Below, piece by piece: positions 7,728 through 15,664 of a DNA stretch of 64,000 nt. How positions within the stretch are numbered: the first letter of the stretch is position 1; each line of letters begins with the position of its first letter. Both the position numbers and the translations under genes were made by a program. Source of the stretch: Bacillota bacterium (lineage in GTDB: Bacteria > Bacillota > Clostridia > Christensenellales > Aristaeellaceae); contig JAEYRW010000103.1 of the NCBI GenBank assembly GCA_023435435.1, forward strand, positions 1 through 64,000, written 5' to 3'. The notes under the pieces are model-generated. The model was given only the letters and a program-made list of their open reading frames with translations, had not been told where the DNA came from and made no database searches.

Positions 7728-8651
7728 TCAGACCCCGCCTTCCCCGCCTCCCGGCGGGAAATACCTGCGGTAGCAGGGCGTTTCCGCCGTGGGGACCGTA
7801 AGAAGGCCGTAGGTTTCCGGTCGTCGCTGGAGAAGCCGGGTCCTGCGCATGCTCGCGGAGTCGATATACCGCTCCGAGCCGTACTGGGGCGCGGGTTCCC
7901 GCAAAAGGTCCACCGCGCACGTCACCACAGCGCTTGCGTCCCGGGGCGCGGCGGCGACGATGCGGCCCATGTTGTCGACGACGCAGCTGGGGTCACAGTC
8001 CGCGGAGGTAAGGCCCGAGGCGTTCACGCCCATGGCGGCCGCGATGGTTACACTGTTTTCGTACGCCCGGCAAAGCCCGTACAGGTTTTCCCAGCCCCAC
8101 GTCGGGCAGGCGATGAGGTTCGCGCCCTTGAGGGCCAGCGTGCGCGCGGCCTCGGGAAACTGCATGTCCCAGCAGACCAGCATGCCGACGGGGCCGAGCT
8201 CCGTCTCGAACACCTCAAATCGGTCGCCGGGGGTAATCTGCAGCTCCTCCCCGGCGGGCAGGTGGACCTTGCGGTGGATGCCCACGATCTTTCCGGCGGC
8301 GTCGAACAGCACTGCGCAGTTGTACGTCCGGCCATCCACGGTCAGGTAAAGCCCCGCCACGATGTGCATCCCCTCACGCCGCGCGCATTTTGAAAACCGC
8401 TCCACCACCGCGCCGTCAAGGCCCTCGTAGGCCTCGGCAAAGGGCCGGCGCAGGTCAGTACAGCTCATGTGGGCGTTGACGCATTCGACGGTCACGGCGA
8501 GCCGACTTCCCCGCCGGGCAGCCTCCCCGAGCATCTCAAAGGTATCGTCGAGGGTCCGCGCGGCCTGTTCCCGAAGGAACGGAAGCGCGGGCGCTTCCCG
8601 CTCCGGATCATAGGAAAAGCGCGGTTTCTGCTGCAAAACGGACAGCTGCAT
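7728..8651 (-). CDS. Carbon-nitrogen hydrolase (nitrilase superfamily)
   Basis: The 307-residue cytoplasmic amidohydrolase has the three catalytic positions of the superfamily: Glu in LAVTVECVN, Lys in IHRKVHLP and Cys in MLVCWDMQFPE. Residues of the oxyanion and WGWEN region follow. Family members hydrolyse linear amides or carbamoyl groups (ureidopropionase-, carbamoylputrescine- or omega-amidase-like). The C-terminal RYIDSASMRRTRLLQRRPETYGLL is typical of N-carbamoyl or plain amidases. It starts 38 bp after the ABC exporter genes on the same strand and has a good GGGGGG site at its ATG, so it may be the last gene of that operon. The substrate is not deducible. Confidence 0.85.
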   Translation of the reverse strand: MQLSVLQQKPRFSYDPEREAPALPFLREQAARTLDDTFEMLGEAARRGSRLAVTVECVNAHMSCTDLRRPFAEAYEGLDGAVVERFSKCARREGMHIVAGLYLTVDGRTYNCAVLFDAAGKIVGIHRKVHLPAGEELQITPGDRFEVFETELGPVGMLVCWDMQFPEAARTLALKGANLIACPTWGWENLYGLCRAYENSVTIAAAMGVNASGLTSADCDPSCVVDNMGRIVAAAPRDASAVVTCAVDLLREPAPQYGSERYIDSASMRRTRLLQRRPETYGLLTVPTAETPCYRRYFPPGGGEGGV

Positions 8652-8689
8652 TCCGATCCCCCCCTTCTGATGAAACCCTTCAAAAGCTC

Positions 8690-10543
8690 CTATTCCGCGT
8701 CGACGTAATGCTGCGCCTGCGCGTGCCAGAGGGCCGCATAGAGGCCTCCCTCATCGGAAAGCAGCTCCTCATGGCCGCCGCGCTGCACAAGCTCCCCGCC
8801 GTCGAAGACGGCGATGTCGTGGCAGAACCGGCAGGAGGACAGGCGGTGCGAAATAAAGACCGCCGTTTTCGAACCGATGGTCTTGTCGAACGTCGAATAC
8901 ACCTCGAATTCCGCGATGGGGTCGAGGGCCGCGGTGGGCTCATCCAGGACGACGACGCCGGCGTTCTGATACAGCGCCCGGGCCAGCGCGATCTTCTGCG
9001 CCTCCCCGCCGGAGACCTGCACGCCTTCCTCCTCGAATTCCTTGTAGAGCACCGTATCGAGCCCCTGGGGAAGCGTCGCCAGGCGTTCGCCGAAACCCGC
9101 GTCCCGCAGGCAGGCGAGGGCCTTTTCCCGGTCCGGCGCGTCTGAAACGGCGACATTCGCGCCAAGCGCCAGCGGAAAAAGCTTGAAATCCTGAAACACA
9201 ACGGAGAACAGGCGGCGGTACGCTCCAAAATCATAGTCCTGAATGTTGACGCCATTGAGCAGGATTTCTCCCTCCGTGGGGTCGTACAACCGGCAAAGCA
9301 GCTTGATCATGGTGGTTTTGCCGCTGCCGTTCTTCCCCACCACCGCCAGGCGCCGGTTGGCGTCCAATGTCATGTTCAGGTTTTTCAGTGCGAATGCCTC
9401 CGCGCCGGGATAGCGGAAGCTGACGTTGCGAAACTCAAAGCGGTATTCGGCCTCGTCCGGAACAGGCTTTGTTCCCTTGGCCAGCACGCCTGGCAGATTG
9501 AGATAGTCAAGCAGCGGCGAAAGATACGCCGCGTTGTTGTACGCGCGTCCCAGGGCGCCGAAAAGCGTCGTCACGGCCGTCACGAGCGCGGTCACCGCGC
9601 CGACATACTGAACGACAAACCCGACGGCGTACATGCCTGCCAGCGCCCTTAGGCCGATGAGCAGGTACACAGCCCCGCCCACCACGGCCATGCCCGCGGC
9701 GGAAAAGCCGTCCAGCCGGCCCTCGAAGAAGAAAAAGCGAAGCCAGCTTTTCACGTTGAAGCTCTCGGCGAAGATGCGCTCCAGCATGTCTCCCTGCCGG
9801 TACAGGCGGATGTCCTTGGCGGCCTTGTCGGCCTTGAAATAATCGTCGTAATAAGCGCCGGCGGTATTGGCCTTCGTGTTTTCCTGAAACACCTCATCCA
9901 GCATTTTCTTTTCCTTCCGCCGGAAAAGGACGTTCAGCAGAAGGGTCGCGCCGACCAAGAGGACAAGCAGCAGCGTGGCAAACCGCGTGGTGGCGAATGT
10001 ATGCTCATAAACCGCGTTGCTGCGGAACATTCCCACGAGCAAAACGCCCGCGAAAATCAGCGAAAATAAACCCGTGGTCACCGATTGCGCCATCCAATAA
10101 AGGTTCATCAGTCCCAGCCCGTTTCCCCGCGCCTTCGTGTCCATGACCGCCAGCCGTTCCGAGATCTCGCTGTTTTCCGTATGGGGGAAGTCCATTTTCG
10201 CGAACTGCTCCGCCTCCATGCCCAGCATGTCGGAATAGGCGCACCAGAATGTGGACAGGTCCACCTCCCGGGTGAGCACCGCCTTGAGCGCCGAAAGGGC
10301 GAAGCTCAAAACCACGGTGGCGGCGGCGTAAGCGGCGATGCGGCGGGCGTCCCGGCCGGCCGCCAGCTCGTTGAGGATGCGCGCGGAAAAGAAAAGCTGC
10401 ATCATCGGCAAAAGCGATGTGACAAACGACTGTCCCAGAAGCGCCGGCAGATAGGTCGGTGACAGGCGCGCGATGAGTCGGCAGCCTTGCAGCGTCCACT
10501 TGACATTGTCCGCGAAGCGGGGCTTTTTTTCTTTATTTTTCAT
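8690..10543 (-). CDS. ABC exporter half-transporter (permease-ATPase), pair A second gene
   Basis: The 617-residue protein has an N-terminal exporter-type membrane domain of about six helices (residues 30-330) fused to an ATPase. Walker A is GKNGSGKTT, the signature is VSGGEAQKIALARAL, Walker B is VVVLDEPTAALDP and the H-loop is FISHRLSS. The catalytic Glu after Walker B is intact. The start was set at 10543 (MKNKEKKPRF), overlapping the end of the previous exporter gene by 11 bp, so the two are translationally coupled and probably form a heterodimer. There is no peptidase C39 domain. Substrates of this class include peptides, lipids and drugs; none is indicated here. Confidence 0.88.
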   Translation of the reverse strand: MKNKEKKPRFADNVKWTLQGCRLIARLSPTYLPALLGQSFVTSLLPMMQLFFSARILNELAAGRDARRIAAYAAATVVLSFALSALKAVLTREVDLSTFWCAYSDMLGMEAEQFAKMDFPHTENSEISERLAVMDTKARGNGLGLMNLYWMAQSVTTGLFSLIFAGVLLVGMFRSNAVYEHTFATTRFATLLLVLLVGATLLLNVLFRRKEKKMLDEVFQENTKANTAGAYYDDYFKADKAAKDIRLYRQGDMLERIFAESFNVKSWLRFFFFEGRLDGFSAAGMAVVGGAVYLLIGLRALAGMYAVGFVVQYVGAVTALVTAVTTLFGALGRAYNNAAYLSPLLDYLNLPGVLAKGTKPVPDEAEYRFEFRNVSFRYPGAEAFALKNLNMTLDANRRLAVVGKNGSGKTTMIKLLCRLYDPTEGEILLNGVNIQDYDFGAYRRLFSVVFQDFKLFPLALGANVAVSDAPDREKALACLRDAGFGERLATLPQGLDTVLYKEFEEEGVQVSGGEAQKIALARALYQNAGVVVLDEPTAALDPIAEFEVYSTFDKTIGSKTAVFISHRLSSCRFCHDIAVFDGGELVQRGGHEELLSDEGGLYAALWHAQAQHYVDAE

Positions 10544-12401
10544 CGGCCATGCCCTCCGTGCCGTCCGCATCCCCCGCGCCGTTTTTCTGATAATAACTGG
10601 CCTGGGTCTCGAACATGCGCGCGTAGATTCCCCCGCGCCGCATCAATTCCTCGTGCGTCCCAATCTCCGCGATGGAATTCGCCTCCGCCGCGCCGTCGAT
10701 CAGGATGATCCGATCACAAAAACGCGTACTCGCCAGCCGGTGGGAAATGTACACGCTTGTCTTGCCCCGGGTCAGTTCGGCGTATTTTTGATAGACCTCG
10801 TTTTCCGCCAGCGGATCGAGGGCCGCGGTGGGTTCGTCCAACAGAATCACCGGCGCGTCCTTGTAGAGCGCCCGCGCCATGGCCAGCTTCTGCTTTTCGC
10901 CGCCGGACAATTCGACGGCGTCGGCGTTCACCGCCCGGACGAGCATGGTCTTCTCCTTTTCCGGCAGGCTTTCCACCTTCCCGCCCAGTCCTGCCAATCG
11001 GAGGCATTCCTTCACCCGGACGGAATCGGTGCGCTCCGGCGGCTGTTGGCTCACGTTTCCGGCGATGTCCGTCGAAAGCAGGTGGATGTCCTGAAACACG
11101 GGTGAAAACTGGGTGTACAGCGCGTCGCGGTTGTAGGCGACAAGCGGTTTGCCCGCGTAGGAAATCTCGCCCTCCGTGGGCAGGTAGAGCCCGCAGAGCA
11201 GCTTCACAAGCGTCGTTTTGCCCGCGCCGTTCGCGCCCACCACCGCCAGACGCTCGCCCGGGCGGATCGTGAGGCTCAAGTGGCGCAGCGCGGGCTTTTC
11301 CGCCTTGGGATATGTATAGCTGACGTCCGCAAACCGGATCTCCGGCGGCAGTGCTTCTTTTTCCGGCAGCGGTGCGCCCGCGCCCGTGTTCATGCGGTCT
11401 GGATATTCCAGCATGGCCTGCATGTCGGACATTTCGACGGCGGACTTCGCGAGGTCGCTGGCGGCCACCAGAATGCCGGAAATCCAGCCGCTCATGGCGC
11501 CGATGGCGGCGAACACGAACACAAACTCGCCCAATTCCAGCCTGTTCCGGAGAAAGAGGGACAACAGCAGCGCATAGGCGACGCCGTCGCGCAAAAGAAT
11601 CATCGCGCCGTCCATGAGGCTCGCCCGCATCTGTTTGGTAAGCACCGCCTTTTCCGCCCCGCGGTACTGTCCGCGCAGCGCCTTGAGAAAATCCCTCAGC
11701 CACGGATACGCGCCGTACATGCGGATGTCCTTGGCGGACGCCGGATCGCGCATGGTATTTTGCAGGGCAAGATATTTGCGGTTCAGCTTGCTGCGGGCCT
11801 CGCGGGTCAGTTCGTTGTATCTGCGGGCGCGCGCCAGCGCCCACCAGTTGGCCGCCGCGCAAAACAAAAGCACCAGCAGAATGACGGGGTTGACCCGGGC
11901 AATGACGCCCGCGTAGAGCAGAAACCCCAACGCGTTGGAGAGAAGCTGCACCAGCGTGCGCGGAATGTTCATCGCCAGGGTGTGGTTGTTCTGCACCGCC
12001 TTTTCCGCCTTGTCCATGACCGCCTTGAAATCGGGATGCTCCAACTGCTCAAAATCCATGTGGATCTGTTTGGACAGGGTTCTGAGCATGAATGAAAAAA
12101 TGCCCGTGGTGCCCATGCAGTTGTCCACGATGCCGTCGGTATAGCTCTTTCCGTAGCCCAGCGCAACCATCACAAGGGCCAACGCGCCCACCGAAAGCAG
12201 AAATTGGGATGCGCCCGCCTGCCGCTGAATGAGGTCGATGACGACCTTCGGCATGTAGATCCCCGCATAGGGAAGCGCCACGCGAAAAAAGACCGCCAGC
12301 ACGCAGCAGATCACAAGTGCCTTGCACACATGCCAGTACGCGGAAAGGGAGAGCTTCACGGCACTCCAAATTCTGTTGTGGTTCTTTTGCGCTTTTGCCA
12401 T
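10533..12401 (-). CDS. ABC exporter half-transporter (permease-ATPase), pair A first gene
   Basis: This 622-residue partner has a membrane domain (about residues 15-330) followed by an ATPase with Walker A GANGAGKTT, signature LSGGEKQKLAMARAL, Walker B VILLDEPTAALDP and H-loop YISHRLAS. Both members of the pair keep a consensus Walker B glutamate, unlike classical asymmetric heterodimers in which one site is degenerate. A TTGACA-type promoter lies directly upstream. With the overlapping second gene and perhaps the nitrilase gene it forms one operon. A similar pair lies at 24.4-28.0 kb. Confidence 0.88.
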   Translation of the reverse strand: MAKAQKNHNRIWSAVKLSLSAYWHVCKALVICCVLAVFFRVALPYAGIYMPKVVIDLIQRQAGASQFLLSVGALALVMVALGYGKSYTDGIVDNCMGTTGIFSFMLRTLSKQIHMDFEQLEHPDFKAVMDKAEKAVQNNHTLAMNIPRTLVQLLSNALGFLLYAGVIARVNPVILLVLLFCAAANWWALARARRYNELTREARSKLNRKYLALQNTMRDPASAKDIRMYGAYPWLRDFLKALRGQYRGAEKAVLTKQMRASLMDGAMILLRDGVAYALLLSLFLRNRLELGEFVFVFAAIGAMSGWISGILVAASDLAKSAVEMSDMQAMLEYPDRMNTGAGAPLPEKEALPPEIRFADVSYTYPKAEKPALRHLSLTIRPGERLAVVGANGAGKTTLVKLLCGLYLPTEGEISYAGKPLVAYNRDALYTQFSPVFQDIHLLSTDIAGNVSQQPPERTDSVRVKECLRLAGLGGKVESLPEKEKTMLVRAVNADAVELSGGEKQKLAMARALYKDAPVILLDEPTAALDPLAENEVYQKYAELTRGKTSVYISHRLASTRFCDRIILIDGAAEANSIAEIGTHEELMRRGGIYARMFETQASYYQKNGAGDADGTEGMADEK

Positions 12402-12437
12402 TTGCTGTCCGCCTCGTTTACAAATCCTGATTGTTTT

Positions 12438-12467
12438 ATATTAGCCAATGTGCTTGGTTTCTGTCAA
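12438..12467 (-). promoter_or_regulatory. Promoter of ABC exporter pair A
   Basis: On the minus strand TTGACA (complement of 12462-12467), an 18-bp spacer, then TAATAT (complement of 12438-12443). The start codon follows about 30 bp downstream of the predicted transcription start. Confidence 0.6.
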
Positions 12468-12520
12468 GGCAATTCGAAAACTGATTGCAGCCAATTCCGA
12501 TTGGCGAACGGCGCACATTG

Positions 12521-12994
12521 TCATATCATCACCAGCCGACGCGCGAAGCGGGCGGACGGCACCGCGCGCCCGCCCGTCCGGGAAGGAAATCCCTTCATCC
12601 GCCCGTGGGATTGCCCCAATCCAGCCGACACGCCGTCGGGATGATCGGGGTCGTAGGGACGCCCGTCGCAATACATGAGGTTCTGACCGATCTGGACGCG
12701 GATGCAGCACTGGCCCATTTGGATGCCGAGGTTGATGGCGGGAACGGAATAATCGCGGTTGCGCACCCACTTGAGAAGGGCGGCATCCACGTTGGGCATC
12801 GTGCGCAACCGCCCGATGACGGGCGCGAGGAACTTGTCGTGTTTGACGGGCCCGTCGTGGCAGCCGTGGGTGATTCAGATGGGGAACCCGGCGGCCTCAA
12901 GCTTGTCGAGCGCGTCGGCAGCGTCCTTCCAGTCGATGATGAAGCGCCGCGCGCCGCAGCCGCCCGCGGATTGAAAATGAGGGGACCGCGGCAT
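12521..12994 (-). pseudogene. Decayed protein-coding remnant downstream of the AraC gene
   Basis: Just after the AraC stop codon (TAAATG junction) an open frame reads MPRSPHFQSAGGCGARRF and on to KLEAAGFPI, then meets a TGA at 12875-12877. The same frame then continues without stops for about 118 codons (ITHGCHDGPVKHDKFLAPV, later RVQIGQNLMYCDGRPYD). Composition on both sides of the stop is protein-like. A TGG-to-TGA change would restore one frame of about 157 codons. The C-terminal part (RTGGRAVPSARFARR) looks non-native, hinting at a further frameshift. I do not recognise the family. A short internal gene starting at TTG 12808 is the alternative. Confidence 0.45.
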
Positions 12995-14113
12995 TTACCG
13001 CATGCAGACTTCCTTTACATATTGCCGAACAGTCTTGCCGACGCATTTTTTGAACGCCTCGCAAAAATAAGTCGTGCTGAAAAAACCCGATACTTCCGCA
13101 AGCTGCCCGTTTTTAAGGCGGGGGTCCTCCGTCAAAAGCCTGAGCGCGTGTTCGATCCTGATTTCCGTAATGACGTCCGCAAACCGCCGCCCCGTCACCT
13201 GACAGAATTGGCTGCTGACATAGGTCGGATTCATCCCCACCCGACGCGCGAGGTCGGACAGCATGAGCTTGTCCGGAAATTCGGCGCGCAGAATCTTCAT
13301 GACCCGATAAATGGACGGCCCGCCGCACGCGGTCAGCTCGCCGTAAAACGCCCGCGCATGCGCGAGCCACTGCTTTGCCAACTCGTTTCCCGGTTCGCAT
13401 CCCGTAAACAGAAGATTTTCCCACAACATGTTGTCCATTTCCCACGGACTCAGGGGGGACGCGGCAATGATGGAGACCGCGATCAATTCCCACAGTGCCG
13501 GCCCCGACGTCCTCCGGCTGCGCTTCCACGCGCTGCGCAAAATCGTCACCGCGCCGTCCGCCTCCCCTTCCGAAAGAAGCTGCCTCACGCAGGCGACGAG
13601 CCTTTCCCGTTCTTCCGCGGAAAGGATGGACGCGGCGTCCTCCTCCATGTGAAACGCGTCGTTCGGGCACGCTCCGCAAGAAGCGACCAGGCGCCTGTAA
13701 GCCGCGTTGAGCGCGCCCGGCAGGCGGCATTCCCCGCTGGCGTCGATGCGCGAGACATGGTCAAATTGCTTGAGAAGCATGTTGCAAAGGGCCACAACCG
13801 CCGTGCGCCACTGCTGCGCGGGGAATTGCGCCCTCGGCTGCACCAGCATGAGAAAACGCTGTTTGCCCATTCCATGGATGGTGCAAAGCGCGTACTTTGA
13901 AAGCCGCGCCATGAAAAAAATGCGGATGCGGTCGGCCATGCCGTCCTCGCCGCCTTTTGTGGTCAATAAAAGCACATACGTCTGGCATTCCCCATCCGGC
14001 CAGCCAAAATGAGAAAGCAGACCAGACACGTTGCCGTCCGTCGCGAGCCGCCTGTAAAGATTTGCTTCGTCGTACTGCACCAGCGATATGGCCTTCTCCT
14101 TTTTGGTGGTCAT
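12995..14113 (-). CDS. AraC-family transcription regulator
   Basis: The 372-residue protein has a C-terminal AraC/XylS DNA-binding domain of two helix-turn-helix units (about residues 270-370). The first shows LMLSDLARRVGMNPTYVSSQF and the second RLKNGQLAEVSGFFSTTYF followed by FKKCVGKTVRQYVKE. The N-terminal 260 residues are unassigned and contain no obvious cupin or receiver domain. ATG 14113 was chosen because GGGAGGG precedes it; upstream codons lie in the promoter region. It diverges from a TetR gene and shares with it a 36-bp palindromic region. Targets are unknown. Confidence 0.85.
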   Translation of the reverse strand: MTTKKEKAISLVQYDEANLYRRLATDGNVSGLLSHFGWPDGECQTYVLLLTTKGGEDGMADRIRIFFMARLSKYALCTIHGMGKQRFLMLVQPRAQFPAQQWRTAVVALCNMLLKQFDHVSRIDASGECRLPGALNAAYRRLVASCGACPNDAFHMEEDAASILSAEERERLVACVRQLLSEGEADGAVTILRSAWKRSRRTSGPALWELIAVSIIAASPLSPWEMDNMLWENLLFTGCEPGNELAKQWLAHARAFYGELTACGGPSIYRVMKILRAEFPDKLMLSDLARRVGMNPTYVSSQFCQVTGRRFADVITEIRIEHALRLLTEDPRLKNGQLAEVSGFFSTTYFCEAFKKCVGKTVRQYVKEVCMR

Positions 14114-14191
14114 CTGATCCCTCCCGCATGGCATTCCAGGTGGAAAAAAAGGGTTCGGAAGCAAGCGTCGGACGCATGTCCGACTATCATG

Positions 14192-14220
14192 ATTATAACG
14201 GAGCGTTAAGCATCTGTCAA
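14192..14220 (-). promoter_or_regulatory. Consensus promoter of the AraC gene
   Basis: On the minus strand a perfect TTGACA (complement of 14215-14220), a 17-bp spacer and a perfect TATAAT (complement of 14192-14197). A 12/12 promoter suggests strong basal transcription that needs repression. Confidence 0.8.
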
Positions 14221-14230
14221 CAGAAAAATC

Positions 14231-14267
14231 ACGTTCCCGCGCTCTGCGCGGGGCGGCGCGGGGACGT
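14231..14267. promoter_or_regulatory. Palindrome between divergent AraC and TetR promoters
   Basis: An inverted repeat acgttcccgcgc (14231-14242) and gcgcggggacgt (14256-14267), 11 of 12 matching with a 13-nt spacer, lies exactly between the two -35 boxes. Its dyad symmetry suits a TetR-type dimer pair or another regulator controlling both genes. Confidence 0.5.
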
Positions 14268-14296
14268 TTGACAGCACGGCCTTCTTGCTGTATCAT
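14268..14296 (+). promoter_or_regulatory. Promoter of the TetR gene
   Basis: A perfect TTGACA (14268-14273), 17-bp spacer and TATCAT (14291-14296). The -35 box abuts the right arm of the intergenic palindrome. Confidence 0.7.
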
Positions 14297-14373
14297 GACA
14301 GGCGTACGAAAAGGAAAGATTGGGGAACAGCTCGTTTGAACGCGCGGTTTCACATGAACCGGGAGGCGGTCTT

Positions 14374-15015
14374 GTGGGATACAATTCCATGTCGGAGGAT
14401 GAAATCAAGGCGGCCATAATCGAGGAGGGCCGCAATCGCTTTCTGAGCATCGGCATCGCCGACACGCAGATGAACCTCATCGCGAGGAGCGTGGGCATCA
14501 GCCGCAGCACGCTCTATCTGTACTTTCCCAGCAAGGTCGAGCTCGTCTTTTCCGTATCGCGGGAGCTGATGGACTCCATTGCCCGCGGCACGGCGCGGCA
14601 CGTGGCATCCGCGGACTGCCCAAACGGCTTTGCCGAGGTGCACGAACACCTTTCCTATCTGCTGGGCTACTACAAGGAGAATGCCAATGTCGCGCGCTTT
14701 TTCGATGAATTCGACGCCATCTATTCCGGCGACTATCCGGACGTTGAGGAAACGCGGCGGTACGCAAGCGACATGGCGGAGCATATGATGATCGGCATCC
14801 ACGCGCACGTCGCCCGGGGGCAGGCGGACGGAAGCATCCGCGGCGATCTGGACGGCAAGGTGCTGGGAAGCATCCTGATCGACGGGCTTTTCGGCATGAT
14901 CCAGCGCCTTTTCCCACGCAGGGCGCACATCGAGCAGGAGCACAATGTCTCGGTTTCGACTGTCTCGGATGTCTTCCTTTCGTTTCTGGAAAACGAAATC
15001 AAAGGGACTCCGTAG
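14374..15015 (+). CDS. TetR/AcrR-family transcription regulator
   Basis: The 213-residue protein has an N-terminal TetR helix-turn-helix (about residues 8-55): IIEEGRNRFLSIGIADTQMN, then ARSVGISRSTLYLYFPSKVE. This is followed by an all-helical ligand domain. The GTG at 14374 was chosen because GGGAGGCGG lies 6-12 bp upstream, whereas the earlier in-frame ATG has no ribosome site and would overlap the likely transcription start. The recognition helix STLYLYFPSK is typical of the family. It probably regulates itself and the divergent AraC gene. The ligand is unknown. Confidence 0.85.
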   Translation: MGYNSMSEDEIKAAIIEEGRNRFLSIGIADTQMNLIARSVGISRSTLYLYFPSKVELVFSVSRELMDSIARGTARHVASADCPNGFAEVHEHLSYLLGYYKENANVARFFDEFDAIYSGDYPDVEETRRYASDMAEHMMIGIHAHVARGQADGSIRGDLDGKVLGSILIDGLFGMIQRLFPRRAHIEQEHNVSVSTVSDVFLSFLENEIKGTP

Positions 15016-15052
15016 ATTTGGGGAGATTCGTTGATCCGGACGCATCCCGATC

Positions 15053-15079
15053 AAAAAAAACCGCCGTTGGGCGGTTTTT
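15053..15079. terminator. Bidirectional intrinsic terminator
   Basis: aaaaccgcc-gttg-ggcggtttt with A-run before and T-run after lies between the convergent TetR and nitroreductase genes. It touches the nitroreductase stop codon. Confidence 0.85.
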
Positions 15080-15639
15080 CATTCCCCGTCGTATCCGTTC
15101 CAGCGGCAAACCTGCTCCGCGGGGTATCGTCCCGGCCTGCGCACGTACGCCGATTTGGAATAGCCAAGCCCGATGACCAGCCCCACGGACAGCCCATCCG
15201 GGACGTTCAGCGCCGCCCGAATCGCCTGCTCGTTAAACCAGCCCAGCATGATGGAGCCAAGGCCGAGGTTCGTCGCCGTCAGGCAAATCTGCAACGCGGC
15301 AATCCCGACGTCCATCGCCGGGTGATCGAACGCCGCGAGAATCTTCCGCTGCACCTCGCCCAACTGCCTGCGCGGCGGGTGATTGAGCACCACGATGAAC
15401 GCGGGCACCTCCCGCACAAAGCGGTTGATCCCGATCTCGGGCGGCGATTCCAGCGCCTCCGCGACGCAAAGCCGCTTGGCCGGGTCGTCCACCGCGATAA
15501 ACATCCAGCGCTGGCTGTTGCAGCCGGAGGGAGAGAGCCGCCCCGCTTCCATGCACGCGGAAAGCTTCTCGCGCTCCACGGGCCGACCGTCGTAATCGCG
15601 GCAGCTGCAGCGCAGCGCGAGAACCTCGCCAAACTCCAT
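15079..15639 (-). CDS. Nitroreductase-family FMN oxidoreductase
   Basis: The 186-residue protein is of the short nitroreductase type. The N-terminal FMN contact region is ALRCSCRDYDGRPVE near residues 8-22, and MEAGRLSPSGCNSQRW near 32-47 gives the phosphate-contact Ser/Asn. Later come the dimer-interface helix with ALQICLTATNLGLGSIMLGW and the C-terminal GLVIGLGYSK. Such enzymes use NAD(P)H to reduce nitro compounds, quinones or flavins. It lies 25 bp downstream of the UDP-glucose dehydrogenase gene on the same strand and may be read from that operon, though the function seems unrelated. Confidence 0.87.
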   Translation of the reverse strand: MEFGEVLALRCSCRDYDGRPVEREKLSACMEAGRLSPSGCNSQRWMFIAVDDPAKRLCVAEALESPPEIGINRFVREVPAFIVVLNHPPRRQLGEVQRKILAAFDHPAMDVGIAALQICLTATNLGLGSIMLGWFNEQAIRAALNVPDGLSVGLVIGLGYSKSAYVRRPGRYPAEQVCRWNGYDGE

Positions 15640-15664
15640 ATCGCACCTCCCCGCGTGATATTCC

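Noticed and set aside
12875..12877. In-frame TGA as a selenocysteine codon
   Set aside because: The context (GFPI-stop-ITHG) lacks the redox motifs seen around selenocysteine, no stable bacterial SECIS hairpin is visible just after it, and a decayed Trp codon is simpler.
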